From: SIG440 sp045120135 | Lineage (GTDB): Bacteria; Bacillota; Clostridia; Monoglobales; Monoglobaceae | Direction: 5' to 3' | Assembly (NCBI GenBank): GCA_045120135.1 | Contig: JBGVEN010000009.1 | Span: 1-64,000, forward strand | Length of the DNA: 64,000 bases | Part shown: piece by piece, positions 34,682 to 43,426 of the stretch | How the letters are laid out: every line of letters begins with the position of its first letter | Position numbering within the stretch: the first letter of the stretch is position 1 | The notes under the pieces: generated by a model | What the model was told of the DNA's origin: nothing | Databases searched by the model: none | Seen by the model: only the letters and a program-made list of their open reading frames with translations | Position numbers and translations under genes: made by a program

Positions 34682-35683
34682 TTATTTGCTCATTGCTTCT
34701 TCAATAGCAACTGAAACTGCAACAGTCATACCAACCATGGGGTTGTTACCTGCGCCGAGAAGACCCATCATTTCAACGTGTGCAGGAACTGAAGAAGAAC
34801 CTGCAAACTGAGCATCTGAGTGCATACGACCCATTGTATCTGTCATACCGTATGATGCAGGACCTGCAGCCATATTATCGGGATGAAGTGTACGTCCTGT
34901 ACCGCCGCCTGATGCAACTGAGAAGTACTTCTTGCCCTGCTCGATGCATTCTTTCTTGTAGGTACCTGCAACAGGATGCTGGAAGCGTGTGGGGTTGGTG
35001 GAGTTACCAGTGATAGAAACGTCAACGCCCTCAAGGTGCATGATTGCAACGCCTTCACGAACATCGTCTGAGCCGTAGCAACGAACCTTTGCTCTCTCAC
35101 CGTTTGAATATGCCTTTTCACGAACTACCTTAACCTCGCCTGTTGCGTAATCAAATTCGGTCTGAACATAAGTAAAGCCGTTGATTCTTGAAATAATCAG
35201 AGCTGCGTCCTTACCAAGACCGTTGAGAATAACGCGGAGGGGTTCTTTACGAACCTTATTTGCGCTACGAGCGATACCGATAGCACCTTCAGCAGCTGCA
35301 AATGACTCATGACCAGCTAAGAATGCAAAGCACTTTGTGTCCTCGCTGAGGAGCATTGCACCAAGGTTACCGTGACCAAGACCAACCTTTCTGTCATCAG
35401 CAACAGAGCCGGGGATACAGAACGCCTGAAGACCTTCGCCGATAACCTTTGCAGCTTCTGCAGCAGTTTTTACGCCTCTCTTAATTGCAAGAGCAGCACC
35501 TACAACATAAGCCCAGCCTGCATTTTCAAATGCGATAGGCTGAATACCTTTAACGATTTCATAGGGGTCAATACCCTTTGCGTCACAAATTGACTTTGCT
35601 TCTTCGATTGATGCAATGCCATTTGCGTTCAAAACTTTGTTTATTGTATCAATTCTTCTTTCATAACTTTCAAATAAAGCCAT
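34682..35683 (-). CDS. GGGtGRT-family protein
   Basis: 333 residues. The name-giving motif is present as VASGGGTGRTLHPDNMAAGPASYGMTDT (about residues 253-280). Other features are FCIPGSVADDRKVGLGHGNLGAML, FAFLAGHESFAAAEGAIGIARSA, and STNPTRFQHPVAGTYKKECI. The family is widespread in anaerobic Firmicutes and has no established function. It is paired 15 bp downstream of an iron-sulfur scaffold-like gene, and that pairing is conserved in my knowledge of these genomes. Confidence 0.9.
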   Translation of the reverse strand: MALFESYERRIDTINKVLNANGIASIEEAKSICDAKGIDPYEIVKGIQPIAFENAGWAYVVGAALAIKRGVKTAAEAAKVIGEGLQAFCIPGSVADDRKVGLGHGNLGAMLLSEDTKCFAFLAGHESFAAAEGAIGIARSANKVRKEPLRVILNGLGKDAALIISRINGFTYVQTEFDYATGEVKVVREKAYSNGERAKVRCYGSDDVREGVAIMHLEGVDVSITGNSTNPTRFQHPVAGTYKKECIEQGKKYFSVASGGGTGRTLHPDNMAAGPASYGMTDTMGRMHSDAQFAGSSSVPAHVEMMGLLGAGNNPMVGMTVAVSVAIEEAMSK

Positions 35684-35697
35684 CGTAAAATACCTCC

Positions 35698-36390
35698 TTA
35701 TTCGTGTCTGGGGTCAATCATCTTGACTGCATCCGAAACTCTGCCGTATGTGCCCATAGCCTTCTTCATAGCTTCGTTTGCGTCCATACCGCCCTTAATC
35801 ATATCCATCATCTTGCCAAGGTGAACAAATTCGTAGCCGATGATTTCGTCGTCTGCGTCAAGAGCAATCTTTGTAACATAACCTTCAGCCATTTCGAGGT
35901 ATCTTGAACCCTTTGCAAGTGTTCCGTACATTGTACCAACCTGGCTTCTGAGACCCTTACCAAGGTCCTCAAGACCTGCACCGATGGGAAGACCGCCCTC
36001 TGAGAAAGCTGTCTGAGTTCTTCCGTAAACAATCTGGAGGAACAGTTCACGCATAGCAGTGTTGATAGCGTCACAAACAAGGTCAGTGTTGAGCGCTTCA
36101 AGAATTGTCTTGCCGGGGAGAATTTCAGATGCCATAGCAGCTGAATGTGTCATACCCGAGCAACCGAGAGTCTCAACAAGAGCCTCCTGGATGATGCCGT
36201 CCTTAACATTAAGAGTCAGCTTACAAGCACCCTGCTGAGGAGCACACCAGCCAACACCGTGTGTAAGACCTGATACATCTTTAATTTCCTTTGATTTTAC
36301 CCATTTTCCTTCCTCCGGTATGGGTGCGGGACCGTGATTTGCGCCTTTTTTAACAACGCACATTCTTTCTACTTCTGAAGAATAAATCAT
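35698..36390 (-). CDS. Iron-sulfur cluster assembly scaffold-like protein, partner of GGGtGRT
   Basis: 230 residues. IscU/NifU-like features are LTHGVGWCAPQQGACKLTLNVKDGIIQEALVETLGCSGMTHSAAMASEILPGKTILEAL, with cysteines at about residues 49, 56 and 76, and a helical C-terminal part. Family members are annotated as Fe-S scaffold proteins, but the exact client is unknown. First gene of a two-gene operon with the GGGtGRT protein. Confidence 0.8.
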   Translation of the reverse strand: MIYSSEVERMCVVKKGANHGPAPIPEEGKWVKSKEIKDVSGLTHGVGWCAPQQGACKLTLNVKDGIIQEALVETLGCSGMTHSAAMASEILPGKTILEALNTDLVCDAINTAMRELFLQIVYGRTQTAFSEGGLPIGAGLEDLGKGLRSQVGTMYGTLAKGSRYLEMAEGYVTKIALDADDEIIGYEFVHLGKMMDMIKGGMDANEAMKKAMGTYGRVSDAVKMIDPRHE

Positions 36391-36620
36391 TTTTTACTCC
36401 TTTCCAAGAGGCAACACTTGCCTATTTACACTGATTAAAAATCATTTCCTATATTCTAACATAAAATGACACCCTTTTACAAGTATCTTTTATAATTTTT
36501 TTCAAAAAGTTTGTCACTTTATAAATTTTTGTTAAAAATATAACATATACCCCTTTTTCAGCATACATTTTATAGTGATTTTTTTAAACTTTGAATATCT
36601 AAAACTTCATTTGTTTTTTC
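36391..36620. other. A/T-rich intergenic region between GGGtGRT operon and mreB promoter
   Basis: A divergent region of about 230 bp with no open frame of note and no strong hairpin. Minus-strand TTGTAA and TAGAAT near 36440-36480 could be the scaffold gene's promoter, but the match is weak. Nothing else is visible. Confidence 0.4.
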
Positions 36621-36649
36621 TTGACAATTGGCGGTAAATAGTATATTAT
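36621..36649 (+). promoter_or_regulatory. Promoter of mreB
   Basis: TTGACA at 36621-36626 and TATTAT at 36644-36649, 17-bp spacer, about 90 bp before the mreB start. Confidence 0.75.
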
Positions 36650-36737
36650 ATATGTTAGAGTTTGACTGGATAATGCATTTTCTTTTAAATTTGACACATC
36701 ATATATATAGATTAAAAGCAAGGTAAGGTGATTGATT

Positions 36738-37751
36738 ATGTTCGGACAGGATATCGGTATCGACCTGGGCACAGCATCAGTATTGGTTTATATTAAGGGT
36801 AAGGGCATTGTTGCCAAAGAACCCTCTGTTGTTGCTGTTGACAAAAATACCAACAAGCTTTATGCTGTCGGTGAGGAAGCGCAACGTATGCTTGGCAGAA
36901 CACCCGGTAACATTGTTGCAATTCGTCCCCTTCGTGACGGTGTAATTTCCGACTACAACACCACCGAAAGAATGATTAAGTACTTTCTGGGCAAGGTTGC
37001 AAAGCGCAGCATCTTCAAACCCCGTGTTATCATCTGCGTTCCCAGCGGTGTTACTGAGGTTGAGGAAAGAGCCGTTATTGACGCCGGTATTCAGGCAGGT
37101 GCAAGCAAGGTTCACCTTATCGAAGAGCCTCTTGCTGCTGCAATCGGTGTAGGAATTGACATTTCTCAGCCTTACGGCTCAATGATCGTTGATATGGGCG
37201 GCGGAACATCGGATGTTGCTGTTATTTCGCTCGGCGGCATTGTTACCAGTAAGTCAATCAAGGTTGCAGGTGACAAATTCAACGAGGCAATTGTGAGATA
37301 TATTCGCAAAAAATACAATGTCCTTATTGGCGAAAGAACTGCCGAGGACCTTAAAATAAACATCGGTTGCGTATATCGTCGCGACGAAAATCTTACAATG
37401 GATGTCCGCGGCAGAAGCCTTGTTTCAGGTCTGCCCAAAACAATTACCGTAAGCTCTCTGGAGATGCTTGAAGCACTTACCGAAACCTCGGCAGAAATTG
37501 TTGAAGCAATTAAAGCTGTTTTAGAAAAGACTCCGCCAGAACTTATCGGCGACATCAGCGCCCGGGGTATTATCCTTACAGGCGGCGGCGCATTGGTTTA
37601 CGGTATGGATAGGCTTATCGAGTCCGAAACAGGTATCCGTACAATCATTGCAGATGACGCAGAGTCCTGCGTAGCACTTGGCACAGGTAAGGCTCTTGAC
37701 AACATTTCAATTCTCCAGAGCTATAACCCCACTGCAAGATATAACGACTAA
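36738..37751 (+). CDS. mreB: Rod-shape determining protein MreB (actin-like)
   Basis: 337 residues from ATG 36738 (AAGGTAAGGTG upstream). It is an actin-fold ATPase: phosphate-1 DIGIDLGTASVLVYIKGKG, VICVPSGVTEVEERAV, EEPLAAAIGVG, phosphate-2 MIVDMGGGTSDVAVISLGGIV, and the adenosine motif GIILTGGGALVYGMD. It organises lateral cell-wall synthesis. mreC/mreD do not follow, so this may be an Mbl/MreBH-type paralogue. It is monocistronic here. Confidence 0.93.
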   Translation: MFGQDIGIDLGTASVLVYIKGKGIVAKEPSVVAVDKNTNKLYAVGEEAQRMLGRTPGNIVAIRPLRDGVISDYNTTERMIKYFLGKVAKRSIFKPRVIICVPSGVTEVEERAVIDAGIQAGASKVHLIEEPLAAAIGVGIDISQPYGSMIVDMGGGTSDVAVISLGGIVTSKSIKVAGDKFNEAIVRYIRKKYNVLIGERTAEDLKINIGCVYRRDENLTMDVRGRSLVSGLPKTITVSSLEMLEALTETSAEIVEAIKAVLEKTPPELIGDISARGIILTGGGALVYGMDRLIESETGIRTIIADDAESCVALGTGKALDNISILQSYNPTARYND

Positions 37752-37759
37752 AACACAAC

Positions 37760-37780
37760 GGCGGAGCCTTCCGCTCCGCC
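37760..37780 (+). terminator. Hairpin after mreB
   Basis: GGCGGAGC / GCTCCGCC with a 5-nt loop, 8 bp after the stop. No T run follows, so termination strength is uncertain. Confidence 0.5.
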
Positions 37781-37818
37781 ACAACTTAATTTACATTTAT
37801 ATTTTATAAAAATGACAT

Positions 37819-37920
37819 AAAGGGGGAGACTCGAAATCCCCTCGGTTACACTGTAACTGTACCCCTACAAACGGCTTAACCGTGCGGGTTTAAGCGAGGT
37901 TCAAACCTTGTTTTTACACC
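37819..37920 (+). other. tRNA-like remnant upstream of tRNA-Ser
   Basis: A string of short hairpins in tRNA order: AGGGG/CCCCT enclosing GACTCGAAATC, GTTAC/GTAAC, ACGG/CCGT, and GAGGTTCAAACCTT like a T arm. Eleven bases (GACTCGAAATC) are identical to the anticodon arm of the intact tRNA-Ser 200 bp downstream. There is no good acceptor stem. It could be a decayed tRNA-Ser copy or an attachment-site scar. Confidence 0.3.
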
Positions 37921-38021
37921 CTTATCTAGCGGTTTTTCTAGCCATTTCTAACATTTTTCTAACAAAATTTTATAATTTGCTCAGTTTTTTCTCCGTCAAA
38001 TCGGAGTCCAAACTTACACAC

Positions 38022-38116
38022 GGACAGGTATCGAAGTGGTCATAACGGGGCTGACTCGAAATCAGTTTGTCGGTATTCAATCCGGCACGTGGGTTCGAAT
38101 CCCACCCTGTCCGCCA
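38022..38116 (+). tRNA. tRNA-Ser (anticodon CGA)
   Basis: Acceptor GGACAGG pairs with CCTGTCC. The anticodon stem GCTGA/TCAGT has loop CTCGAAA, and there is a long variable arm, T arm GTGGGTTCGAATCCCAC and an encoded CCA. The accessory island begins right after its 3' end, so it is a likely integration target. Confidence 0.92.
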
Positions 38117-38182
38117 AAAAAGCATTACCCGAACATCTATTATCTTTATAACGGCTTTGCCGTTGTTGTTCGTTGGTAATCA

Positions 38183-38218
38183 AAAAAGCGATTAAGGTTT
38201 TTACCTTAGTCGCTTTTT
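38183..38218 (-). terminator. Terminator of the type IIG operon
   Basis: AAAAAGCGATTAAGGT / ACCTTAGTCGCTTTTT (one mismatch), directly downstream of the restriction-modification gene on the minus strand. Confidence 0.75.
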
Positions 38219-38225
38219 CGTTGTG

Positions 38226-41200
38226 TTACTTTAAGTATTTTTCTAGAATATTCATTTTTTGTGTTTCTGCATCTGCAATTTCATTTTCGAGAGTCTGCAT
38301 TTCGCTTTCTATTTTTTCTATCTCAGCTACAATCTCTCTTTGTTTTTCTATTGGTGGTAATGGGATCTTAATTTCATTTACTGTAGGCAGTCCTAATTCA
38401 ATTTGACCGCTTTGTCCTGTTGCCATAGCCTCAATATTTTTGAAGCCAATATTAGCAAGTGCATACAACACATATTTAGGAACAACCATATCTTGGTTTA
38501 ATCTTACAATAGTAATATGACTATCAACAACAAATTCACCATCTAAGTCAAATAAAGTTACTCTACCAGCAGTACCTACTCCTGTTGAGTTAATAAGAAT
38601 ATCACCTTTTTGTAAATTTCGTTCATCGGAAACAAACGAATCTGAGACGAAATACCTTTTTGAAAAATCAAATGTATTATATCCCCTCGCTTGTCCTGAT
38701 TTAATAATTTGAATAGTTGATATGCCATAGGTTGCCGATTTTCCTCTTTGAACCATTATTGAGATCTTTTCAATACGCTTAGAATCATAAGAAAACCATT
38801 CATTTCTATTTAATTGTTCTCTCAGTTTCATTAGCTTATCTGACATGGATAGTTCATTTTGTTCTACAAGAGAAATTTCCTCAACAATTTTATTTTGTAT
38901 AGTTATTGGAGGACAGGGTATTTTGGTTCTTTTATATTCGGGCATTTTCAAATTCAAAAGTCTAACTCCATTTTGAATTGGTATAGTGCCGCCTAATTTG
39001 TAGAACAAATGTAATAACAACCATAAATACTTAGGATTAACATTCTCATTCTTTACTCTAATTCTAGTACAAAAATTGGAGAAGGAATATGTTTCGTCCG
39101 ATTCATTTTCAAACAATACAACTCTTCCTACTGGTTGAGTAGGACTACCCCCTGACTTTTCAAGCAAAATATCATTTGTTTCAAGTTTTCTACATTCAAG
39201 CGCTGTCGATTCAACCTCTATATCCGCAATATCGTCATACGATATTCTTCCATTATTTAATTTGAAATTTGTATTCCTCAAAACTTTGGTAAGAACCAAA
39301 TCACCTTTTTCACCTTTCCACAAGCCATCTTGAAAATCAGCAAGTTCTTCTAGTGATAACGAAGAAAATGAACTTTCTAAGACAACTTTTTGACCTGCTC
39401 TTAAATTAAGAGCTTTTTCGAATACCGTTGCGTGAAAATCAATTAACGAAATTGCATCAACTTTAGATATTTCAGGTTTTAATGTTTCGGTAATCTCTGG
39501 ATATTCATTATTGAAAGCATTATAAACATAATAATTTGCTTTTTCGGAATTATATTGATCATCTTCATCGTACAATCTAGTACCAGTTGGAAGCATTTTG
39601 ATTCCTTCTCTTCCTCTAGAGTTAGAAAATTCATATCCTAAAAACTCTTTTTCTGATTGCTTTTCTCCAACATTTGTTATTATGATTTCTTGTCCAAATG
39701 CAAGTAAAAAATAGAATATTTTTTTCTTTTCTATTTCTAAAACCTTTTCATAAAACATTTCCTCTATTTTTTTCTGCTGTTCTGTTTTTGATAAAGATGT
39801 GAATGCCTTACTTGCTCTATATTTCTTTACATCGTTCTGCTTATCAAACCAAGTAATGTAATCTTTATATAATTCTTGCTGTTTAAAAGCATTATTCGGT
39901 TTTTTGGTAACGAAAGTTATATAGTCATCTAATGTGATTCCGTCATAGATATTGATAACATATTTACTAAATGCTTTTTCTATTCCTAAAACCGCTACAT
40001 CTTTTGGCTTTTCAAAAAAGTTGTCAACTGCATTTTCAATATGCTTATGGTCTGAGTTTGGGCGGCGTTTTAAAAACAAGGTAACAGTATTTGTGTTAGT
40101 AGCCATAAATGTATTTGAGCCAAACTCAGTTATTGCTACTATTTTAAAATACTTAAGAATTATTTCTCTTGTTAAAGTATAAATGCCTGTATTAGTTAAA
40201 ACGGAACTAGGAAGAATGATTGCAGCATATCCACCAATTTTCAATAATTGTTTCATTCTCTCTATGAATAAGCATTCAATTTCTGAGCTCTTATCAGTAA
40301 ATTTATCGAATAACTCAAAAGATTCTTCACCAAATTTTACAGTCGATTTAAAAGCATTTACCGAATATGGTGGGTTCGCAATTAGTATATCAAATTGTCC
40401 ATTATCTTTGGCATCTTCGTTGCTTACAACTTTCAATTTACCTCGATATTCTTTTGATTTTTCAAAATGGTCAAGTCCATTAGCGCGAATAATATTCGCT
40501 TCACCATCACCATTTAAGAAAGAACTTACTTTTGAAGATTTTACCAAACGATAATCGGCATCAATTCCATATACATAATCTCCCGCCCAACCAAATTTAT
40601 CGTAATCTATCCAACCACGAAGTTTCTTTCTGGCTATAGGTTTAGCTTTGTCAATATCAATTTCGTTTTCTATGATGGATTGAACTTTATCCATATATTC
40701 TGTAAGAAAATGTCCGGTACCACAAGCAAAGTCAATTACTGATGGTAACATTTCTGCATCATTTGCTTTAAGTTTGTTTTCTATTAATTCTTTTATAGGC
40801 AATGACGATACAATATATCTAGTAATAGGAACGGGTGTAAAATATTGTCCTGCTTCTTGTTTGATACTCGTATTTAATAACAACTCAAAAAAATCACCTA
40901 AAAATTGTTGTTTGTGACCATATCTGAATTGGTAAGGTTGAAGTAACTCTACAACCTCTCTGACAACTCTTGCATTAAGTTTAAATGATGTATCGTCATA
41001 AACTTCTATGAAAGCAAATTCAGGATTTTTTTGTAAACGAAGCTTAATGAACATATCTCTAATAATTTTTTGTGCATTACTGTCGCTTACATTTGCCAAA
41101 GTACCGGCTATATCTGTTTCTGAAAAATCGGTAACATTGATATCCAAAAATCTATTCATACCATTTTTGTACAAATCATTCAACCTAATTTGCAAACTTT

Positions 41201-42080
41201 CATCTGTATCATCTTCTAACCATTGAAATTCGACTTGTTCGGTATCATTTTTATCTTCATCTATGATTTTACATATAAAAAGATTAAGAATTTTATTAAA
41301 AGCATTCGGTTTATCAGAAACAACATTATGACGAAGTATTTCCGCAAACTGATTAAAAATTCTTCCGCTATCATCTTTAGTAAGTGGCAACAATCTTCCT
41401 CGAACTAATGCTTTTATCTCTACATCATAAGCATTTGCCCATTTTTCAAAAATACCATTATCTTTTGTGTTTTTATTCCAATGGTCATGTATTTCTTTCT
41501 GATTATTTAATTCTGACCAAGCTTCGTCAACTTTAATGATATTATTCTTATATTCAATTTCCGTTCCATCAAGTTGCGAAGCATATAAACAAAGATATTT
41601 TGCTGATTTATCTTGTACAAAATATGAGAACAACTGACCGCCGTCTTTGAGCATTTTCTTTTCTTCTTTTGCGAATTCTGTTCCCCAAGTTTTACATTCT
41701 ATCATTAGATATGCTTTGCCATCATTATCAAAAACAAGAATATCTAATTTACCTTTTTCGTTTCTTCCAAGAGGGAATTTGTATTCCAAATAAAGATTTT
41801 TAGGTGCATATCCTTTTTGTAATAATCTGTTAATGCACTCTAAAACTACAAAATTTTCAGAGTTTTCAAAATTGCTTGTTGTTAAATCGCCCCATTTGAT
41901 TCCCTGTTCTTCTTTTACCTCATTACTGCGATATTCTATTTTTTCTGTATTAAAATTGACTTTGATAATGTAATTGTCATGATTTTTATATTTTTTGTAG
42001 TAAATATCATTGCTACCATCTTCTGGCAGAAAACCCATTGCGAAAATTAATTCTTTTGCATCCTTTTTTGTTAATTTCAT
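38226..42080 (-). CDS. Single-chain restriction-modification-specificity enzyme (type IIG-like)
   Basis: 1284 residues containing all three activities. Residues ~90-160 hold a PD-(D/E)xK nuclease site (KLDILVFDNDGKAYLMIECK, about residues 110-130). Residues ~400-720 are an N6-adenine methyltransferase with motif I DFACGTGHFL (about 450) and motif IV NPPYSV (about 568). Residues ~890-1110 and ~1115-1280 are two HsdS-like target-recognition domains, each with a GDILI/NDILLEKSGG-type core and the coiled-coil spacer EKQREIVAEIEKIESEMQTLENEIADAE. A DNA-binding protein gene overlaps its start by 4 bp. It methylates and cleaves a bipartite target; the target cannot be predicted. Confidence 0.85.
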   Translation of the reverse strand: MKLTKKDAKELIFAMGFLPEDGSNDIYYKKYKNHDNYIIKVNFNTEKIEYRSNEVKEEQGIKWGDLTTSNFENSENFVVLECINRLLQKGYAPKNLYLEYKFPLGRNEKGKLDILVFDNDGKAYLMIECKTWGTEFAKEEKKMLKDGGQLFSYFVQDKSAKYLCLYASQLDGTEIEYKNNIIKVDEAWSELNNQKEIHDHWNKNTKDNGIFEKWANAYDVEIKALVRGRLLPLTKDDSGRIFNQFAEILRHNVVSDKPNAFNKILNLFICKIIDEDKNDTEQVEFQWLEDDTDESLQIRLNDLYKNGMNRFLDINVTDFSETDIAGTLANVSDSNAQKIIRDMFIKLRLQKNPEFAFIEVYDDTSFKLNARVVREVVELLQPYQFRYGHKQQFLGDFFELLLNTSIKQEAGQYFTPVPITRYIVSSLPIKELIENKLKANDAEMLPSVIDFACGTGHFLTEYMDKVQSIIENEIDIDKAKPIARKKLRGWIDYDKFGWAGDYVYGIDADYRLVKSSKVSSFLNGDGEANIIRANGLDHFEKSKEYRGKLKVVSNEDAKDNGQFDILIANPPYSVNAFKSTVKFGEESFELFDKFTDKSSEIECLFIERMKQLLKIGGYAAIILPSSVLTNTGIYTLTREIILKYFKIVAITEFGSNTFMATNTNTVTLFLKRRPNSDHKHIENAVDNFFEKPKDVAVLGIEKAFSKYVINIYDGITLDDYITFVTKKPNNAFKQQELYKDYITWFDKQNDVKKYRASKAFTSLSKTEQQKKIEEMFYEKVLEIEKKKIFYFLLAFGQEIIITNVGEKQSEKEFLGYEFSNSRGREGIKMLPTGTRLYDEDDQYNSEKANYYVYNAFNNEYPEITETLKPEISKVDAISLIDFHATVFEKALNLRAGQKVVLESSFSSLSLEELADFQDGLWKGEKGDLVLTKVLRNTNFKLNNGRISYDDIADIEVESTALECRKLETNDILLEKSGGSPTQPVGRVVLFENESDETYSFSNFCTRIRVKNENVNPKYLWLLLHLFYKLGGTIPIQNGVRLLNLKMPEYKRTKIPCPPITIQNKIVEEISLVEQNELSMSDKLMKLREQLNRNEWFSYDSKRIEKISIMVQRGKSATYGISTIQIIKSGQARGYNTFDFSKRYFVSDSFVSDERNLQKGDILINSTGVGTAGRVTLFDLDGEFVVDSHITIVRLNQDMVVPKYVLYALANIGFKNIEAMATGQSGQIELGLPTVNEIKIPLPPIEKQREIVAEIEKIESEMQTLENEIADAETQKMNILEKYLK

Positions 42081-42361
42081 TTTTCTGCCTCCTTTGAAAA
42101 TTCACTAATAACCGAGATTGCTTTATCGGTTAATATATATTTTCCTCTTGTTTTGTTTGCTTGTACAATGTATTTTTCTTTTTTCAGTTCTTTTATAATT
42201 GAGTTTACAGTCGCCTTGCTTACTCCTATAATTTCAGAAATTTGTTCTTGTGATAGGGGGGCATATTTCTTGCCACCAACTTCAATTTGCCTTTCAAATA
42301 GGCATTGCAACACCTTGAACCTGTCATTTGTAAAAAATTCCAAACTCACAACAATCACCAT
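42077..42361 (-). CDS. Winged-helix regulator of the restriction-modification operon
   Basis: 94 residues. A helix-turn-helix is clear in LSQEQISEIIGVSKATVNSIIKELKKEKYIVQANKTRGKYILT (residues ~36-78), a MarR/IclR-like winged helix. It overlaps the start of the type IIG gene (ATGA), so the two are translationally coupled. The gene starts right after a 41-bp perfect palindrome that contains its own -10 box, strongly suggesting autoregulation like C-proteins of other R-M systems. ATG 42361 is used; a GTG at codon 5 is an alternative. Confidence 0.75.
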   Translation of the reverse strand: MVIVVSLEFFTNDRFKVLQCLFERQIEVGGKKYAPLSQEQISEIIGVSKATVNSIIKELKKEKYIVQANKTRGKYILTDKAISVISEFSKEAEK

Positions 42362-42402
42362 CCTGTTATTATCAGTATAAATATTATACTGATAATAACA
42401 GG
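42362..42402. promoter_or_regulatory. Perfect 41-bp palindromic operator
   Basis: Arms of 19 bp, CCTGTTATTATCAGTATAA and its exact reverse complement, separated by ATA. It overlaps the minus-strand -10 box TATAAT and ends at the regulator's start codon. Confidence 0.8.
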
Positions 42403-42411
42403 AATCGTCAA
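42383..42411 (-). promoter_or_regulatory. Promoter of the HTH-type IIG operon
   Basis: Minus strand TTGACG (42411-42406) and perfect TATAAT (42388-42383), 17-bp spacer. The -10 box sits in the centre of the palindromic operator. Confidence 0.75.
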
Positions 42412-42660
42412 TATATTATTCAACAATTTAATATAATTGTAAGAAAACGATTTCTTCTTGTACTGCTATAGTTTATTCTTCTTTCAAAATTCTTCATTGG
42501 TTAATTTGATTGTTTTTTTCATACAAAAGCTCCAATCCCATGTCTTTAACAGCCGTCTTATTTGCGATTTAATGTCTTGGGTGGTGTAACTACCCTACCC
42601 GAGAGAGTTTGGCCTTACAACCCCTTTAACAGCCTTTGTAACTTGGCCTCAAAATCGATT

Positions 42661-43155
42661 TTAAATGCTATCAAGGACATTCACAACACTTATGCCTTTT
42701 CTCTTCGCATAATCAACTGTATTTTTTGTTCCACTCTTTTGACCATTGAATACTGCAATTACAAGATTTGACCTGTCAACCATCCATTCATTCCGCACCT
42801 GATAGCATCCTGTAAAATAATGGTCATTAATTTCTTTTACTAGGTCAGCCTTTTTGATTATCTTATTAAACCTCATTTTCTCAGTCATACTCCGCCTGCT
42901 CTCAAAATTCGGATGTGGCAAAGCACATATAAGATGTAAGTCCTTGTTTGTCTTCTTTCTCTCTAACACAATTTCCGCTGCCCATATGTCCGTTCCCATT
43001 GCCATTCCTGTTATAAAGGTTACATATCCACCTGCAATAGCTTCGTCTATTGCTTTTTCAAGTAATGGTTTAACTTCCTTTTCGCCAAGCTCCATTTTGT
43101 CAGGACGATGCCCTGTAAAACAACATCTGTGTAATCTTAATTCTTCTTGATTCAT
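42661..43155 (-). CDS. SLOG-family protein (DUF1273/YpsA-like)
   Basis: 164 residues. The N-terminal CCFTGHRPDKMELGEKEVK, ITGMAMGTDIWAAEIVLE, LHLICALPHPNFESR, VRNEWMVDRSNLVIAVFNGQKSGTKNTVDYAKRKGISVV is the SLOG (Rossmann-like) pattern of the YpsA/DUF1273 group. SLOG proteins are thought to bind nucleotide-derived ligands, and several act in phage defence or stress; the function here is unknown. GGAGAG precedes the ATG. No promoter faces it at present. The only consensus promoter nearby lies in a segment bounded by inverted repeats and points away. Confidence 0.8.
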   Translation of the reverse strand: MNQEELRLHRCCFTGHRPDKMELGEKEVKPLLEKAIDEAIAGGYVTFITGMAMGTDIWAAEIVLERKKTNKDLHLICALPHPNFESRRSMTEKMRFNKIIKKADLVKEINDHYFTGCYQVRNEWMVDRSNLVIAVFNGQKSGTKNTVDYAKRKGISVVNVLDSI

Positions 43156-43173
43156 AGTTTCTCTCCATTAGCA

Positions 43174-43193
43174 CACATAATCAACATTATGTG
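43174..43193 (+). repeat. Left inverted repeat of a putative invertible promoter
   Basis: CACATAATCAACATTATGTG, exact reverse complement of 43404-43423. It is itself two 8-bp arms around an asymmetric CAAC core, the layout of a tyrosine-recombinase crossover site. Confidence 0.7.
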
Positions 43194-43268
43194 TGTAACT
43201 TTGAACCCGAAAATAAAAAAATTGCCCTGAAAGGCGATATCAGTTACCACGATTTTCAAAGAGTTCCA

Positions 43269-43298
43269 GACCAATGAACTTCAAAATCTTCATTGGTC
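43269..43298. repeat. Hairpin inside the invertible segment
   Basis: GACCAATGAA / TTCATTGGTC with a 10-nt loop. A related sequence (CAAAATTCTTCATTGGTTAA) occurs at 42486-42505. Confidence 0.5.
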
Positions 43299-43348
43299 AA
43301 TTTGGTATGTCCAAATTTTCTGTTTTTCTTCTAAAACTGCTTGAAACA

Positions 43349-43377
43349 TTGACCTTTATGTACTTTCGTGGTATAAT
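43349..43377 (+). promoter_or_regulatory. Promoter inside the invertible segment, pointing away from the SLOG gene
   Basis: TTGACC (43349-43354) and perfect TATAAT (43372-43377), 17-bp spacer, reading toward the 3' end of the recombinase gene (antisense). After inversion of the segment it would read into the SLOG gene, with the -10 box at about 43220-43225, 65 bp before its start codon. Confidence 0.7.
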
Positions 43378-43403
43378 TTACTCAAATAAATTTATAACTT
43401 TGC

Positions 43404-43423
43404 CACATAATGTTGATTATGTG
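43404..43423 (-). repeat. Right inverted repeat of a putative invertible promoter
   Basis: CACATAATGTTGATTATGTG, exact reverse complement of 43174-43193 with the core as GTTG. It starts 4 bp from the recombinase stop codon. Confidence 0.7.
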
Positions 43424-43426
43424 GCT

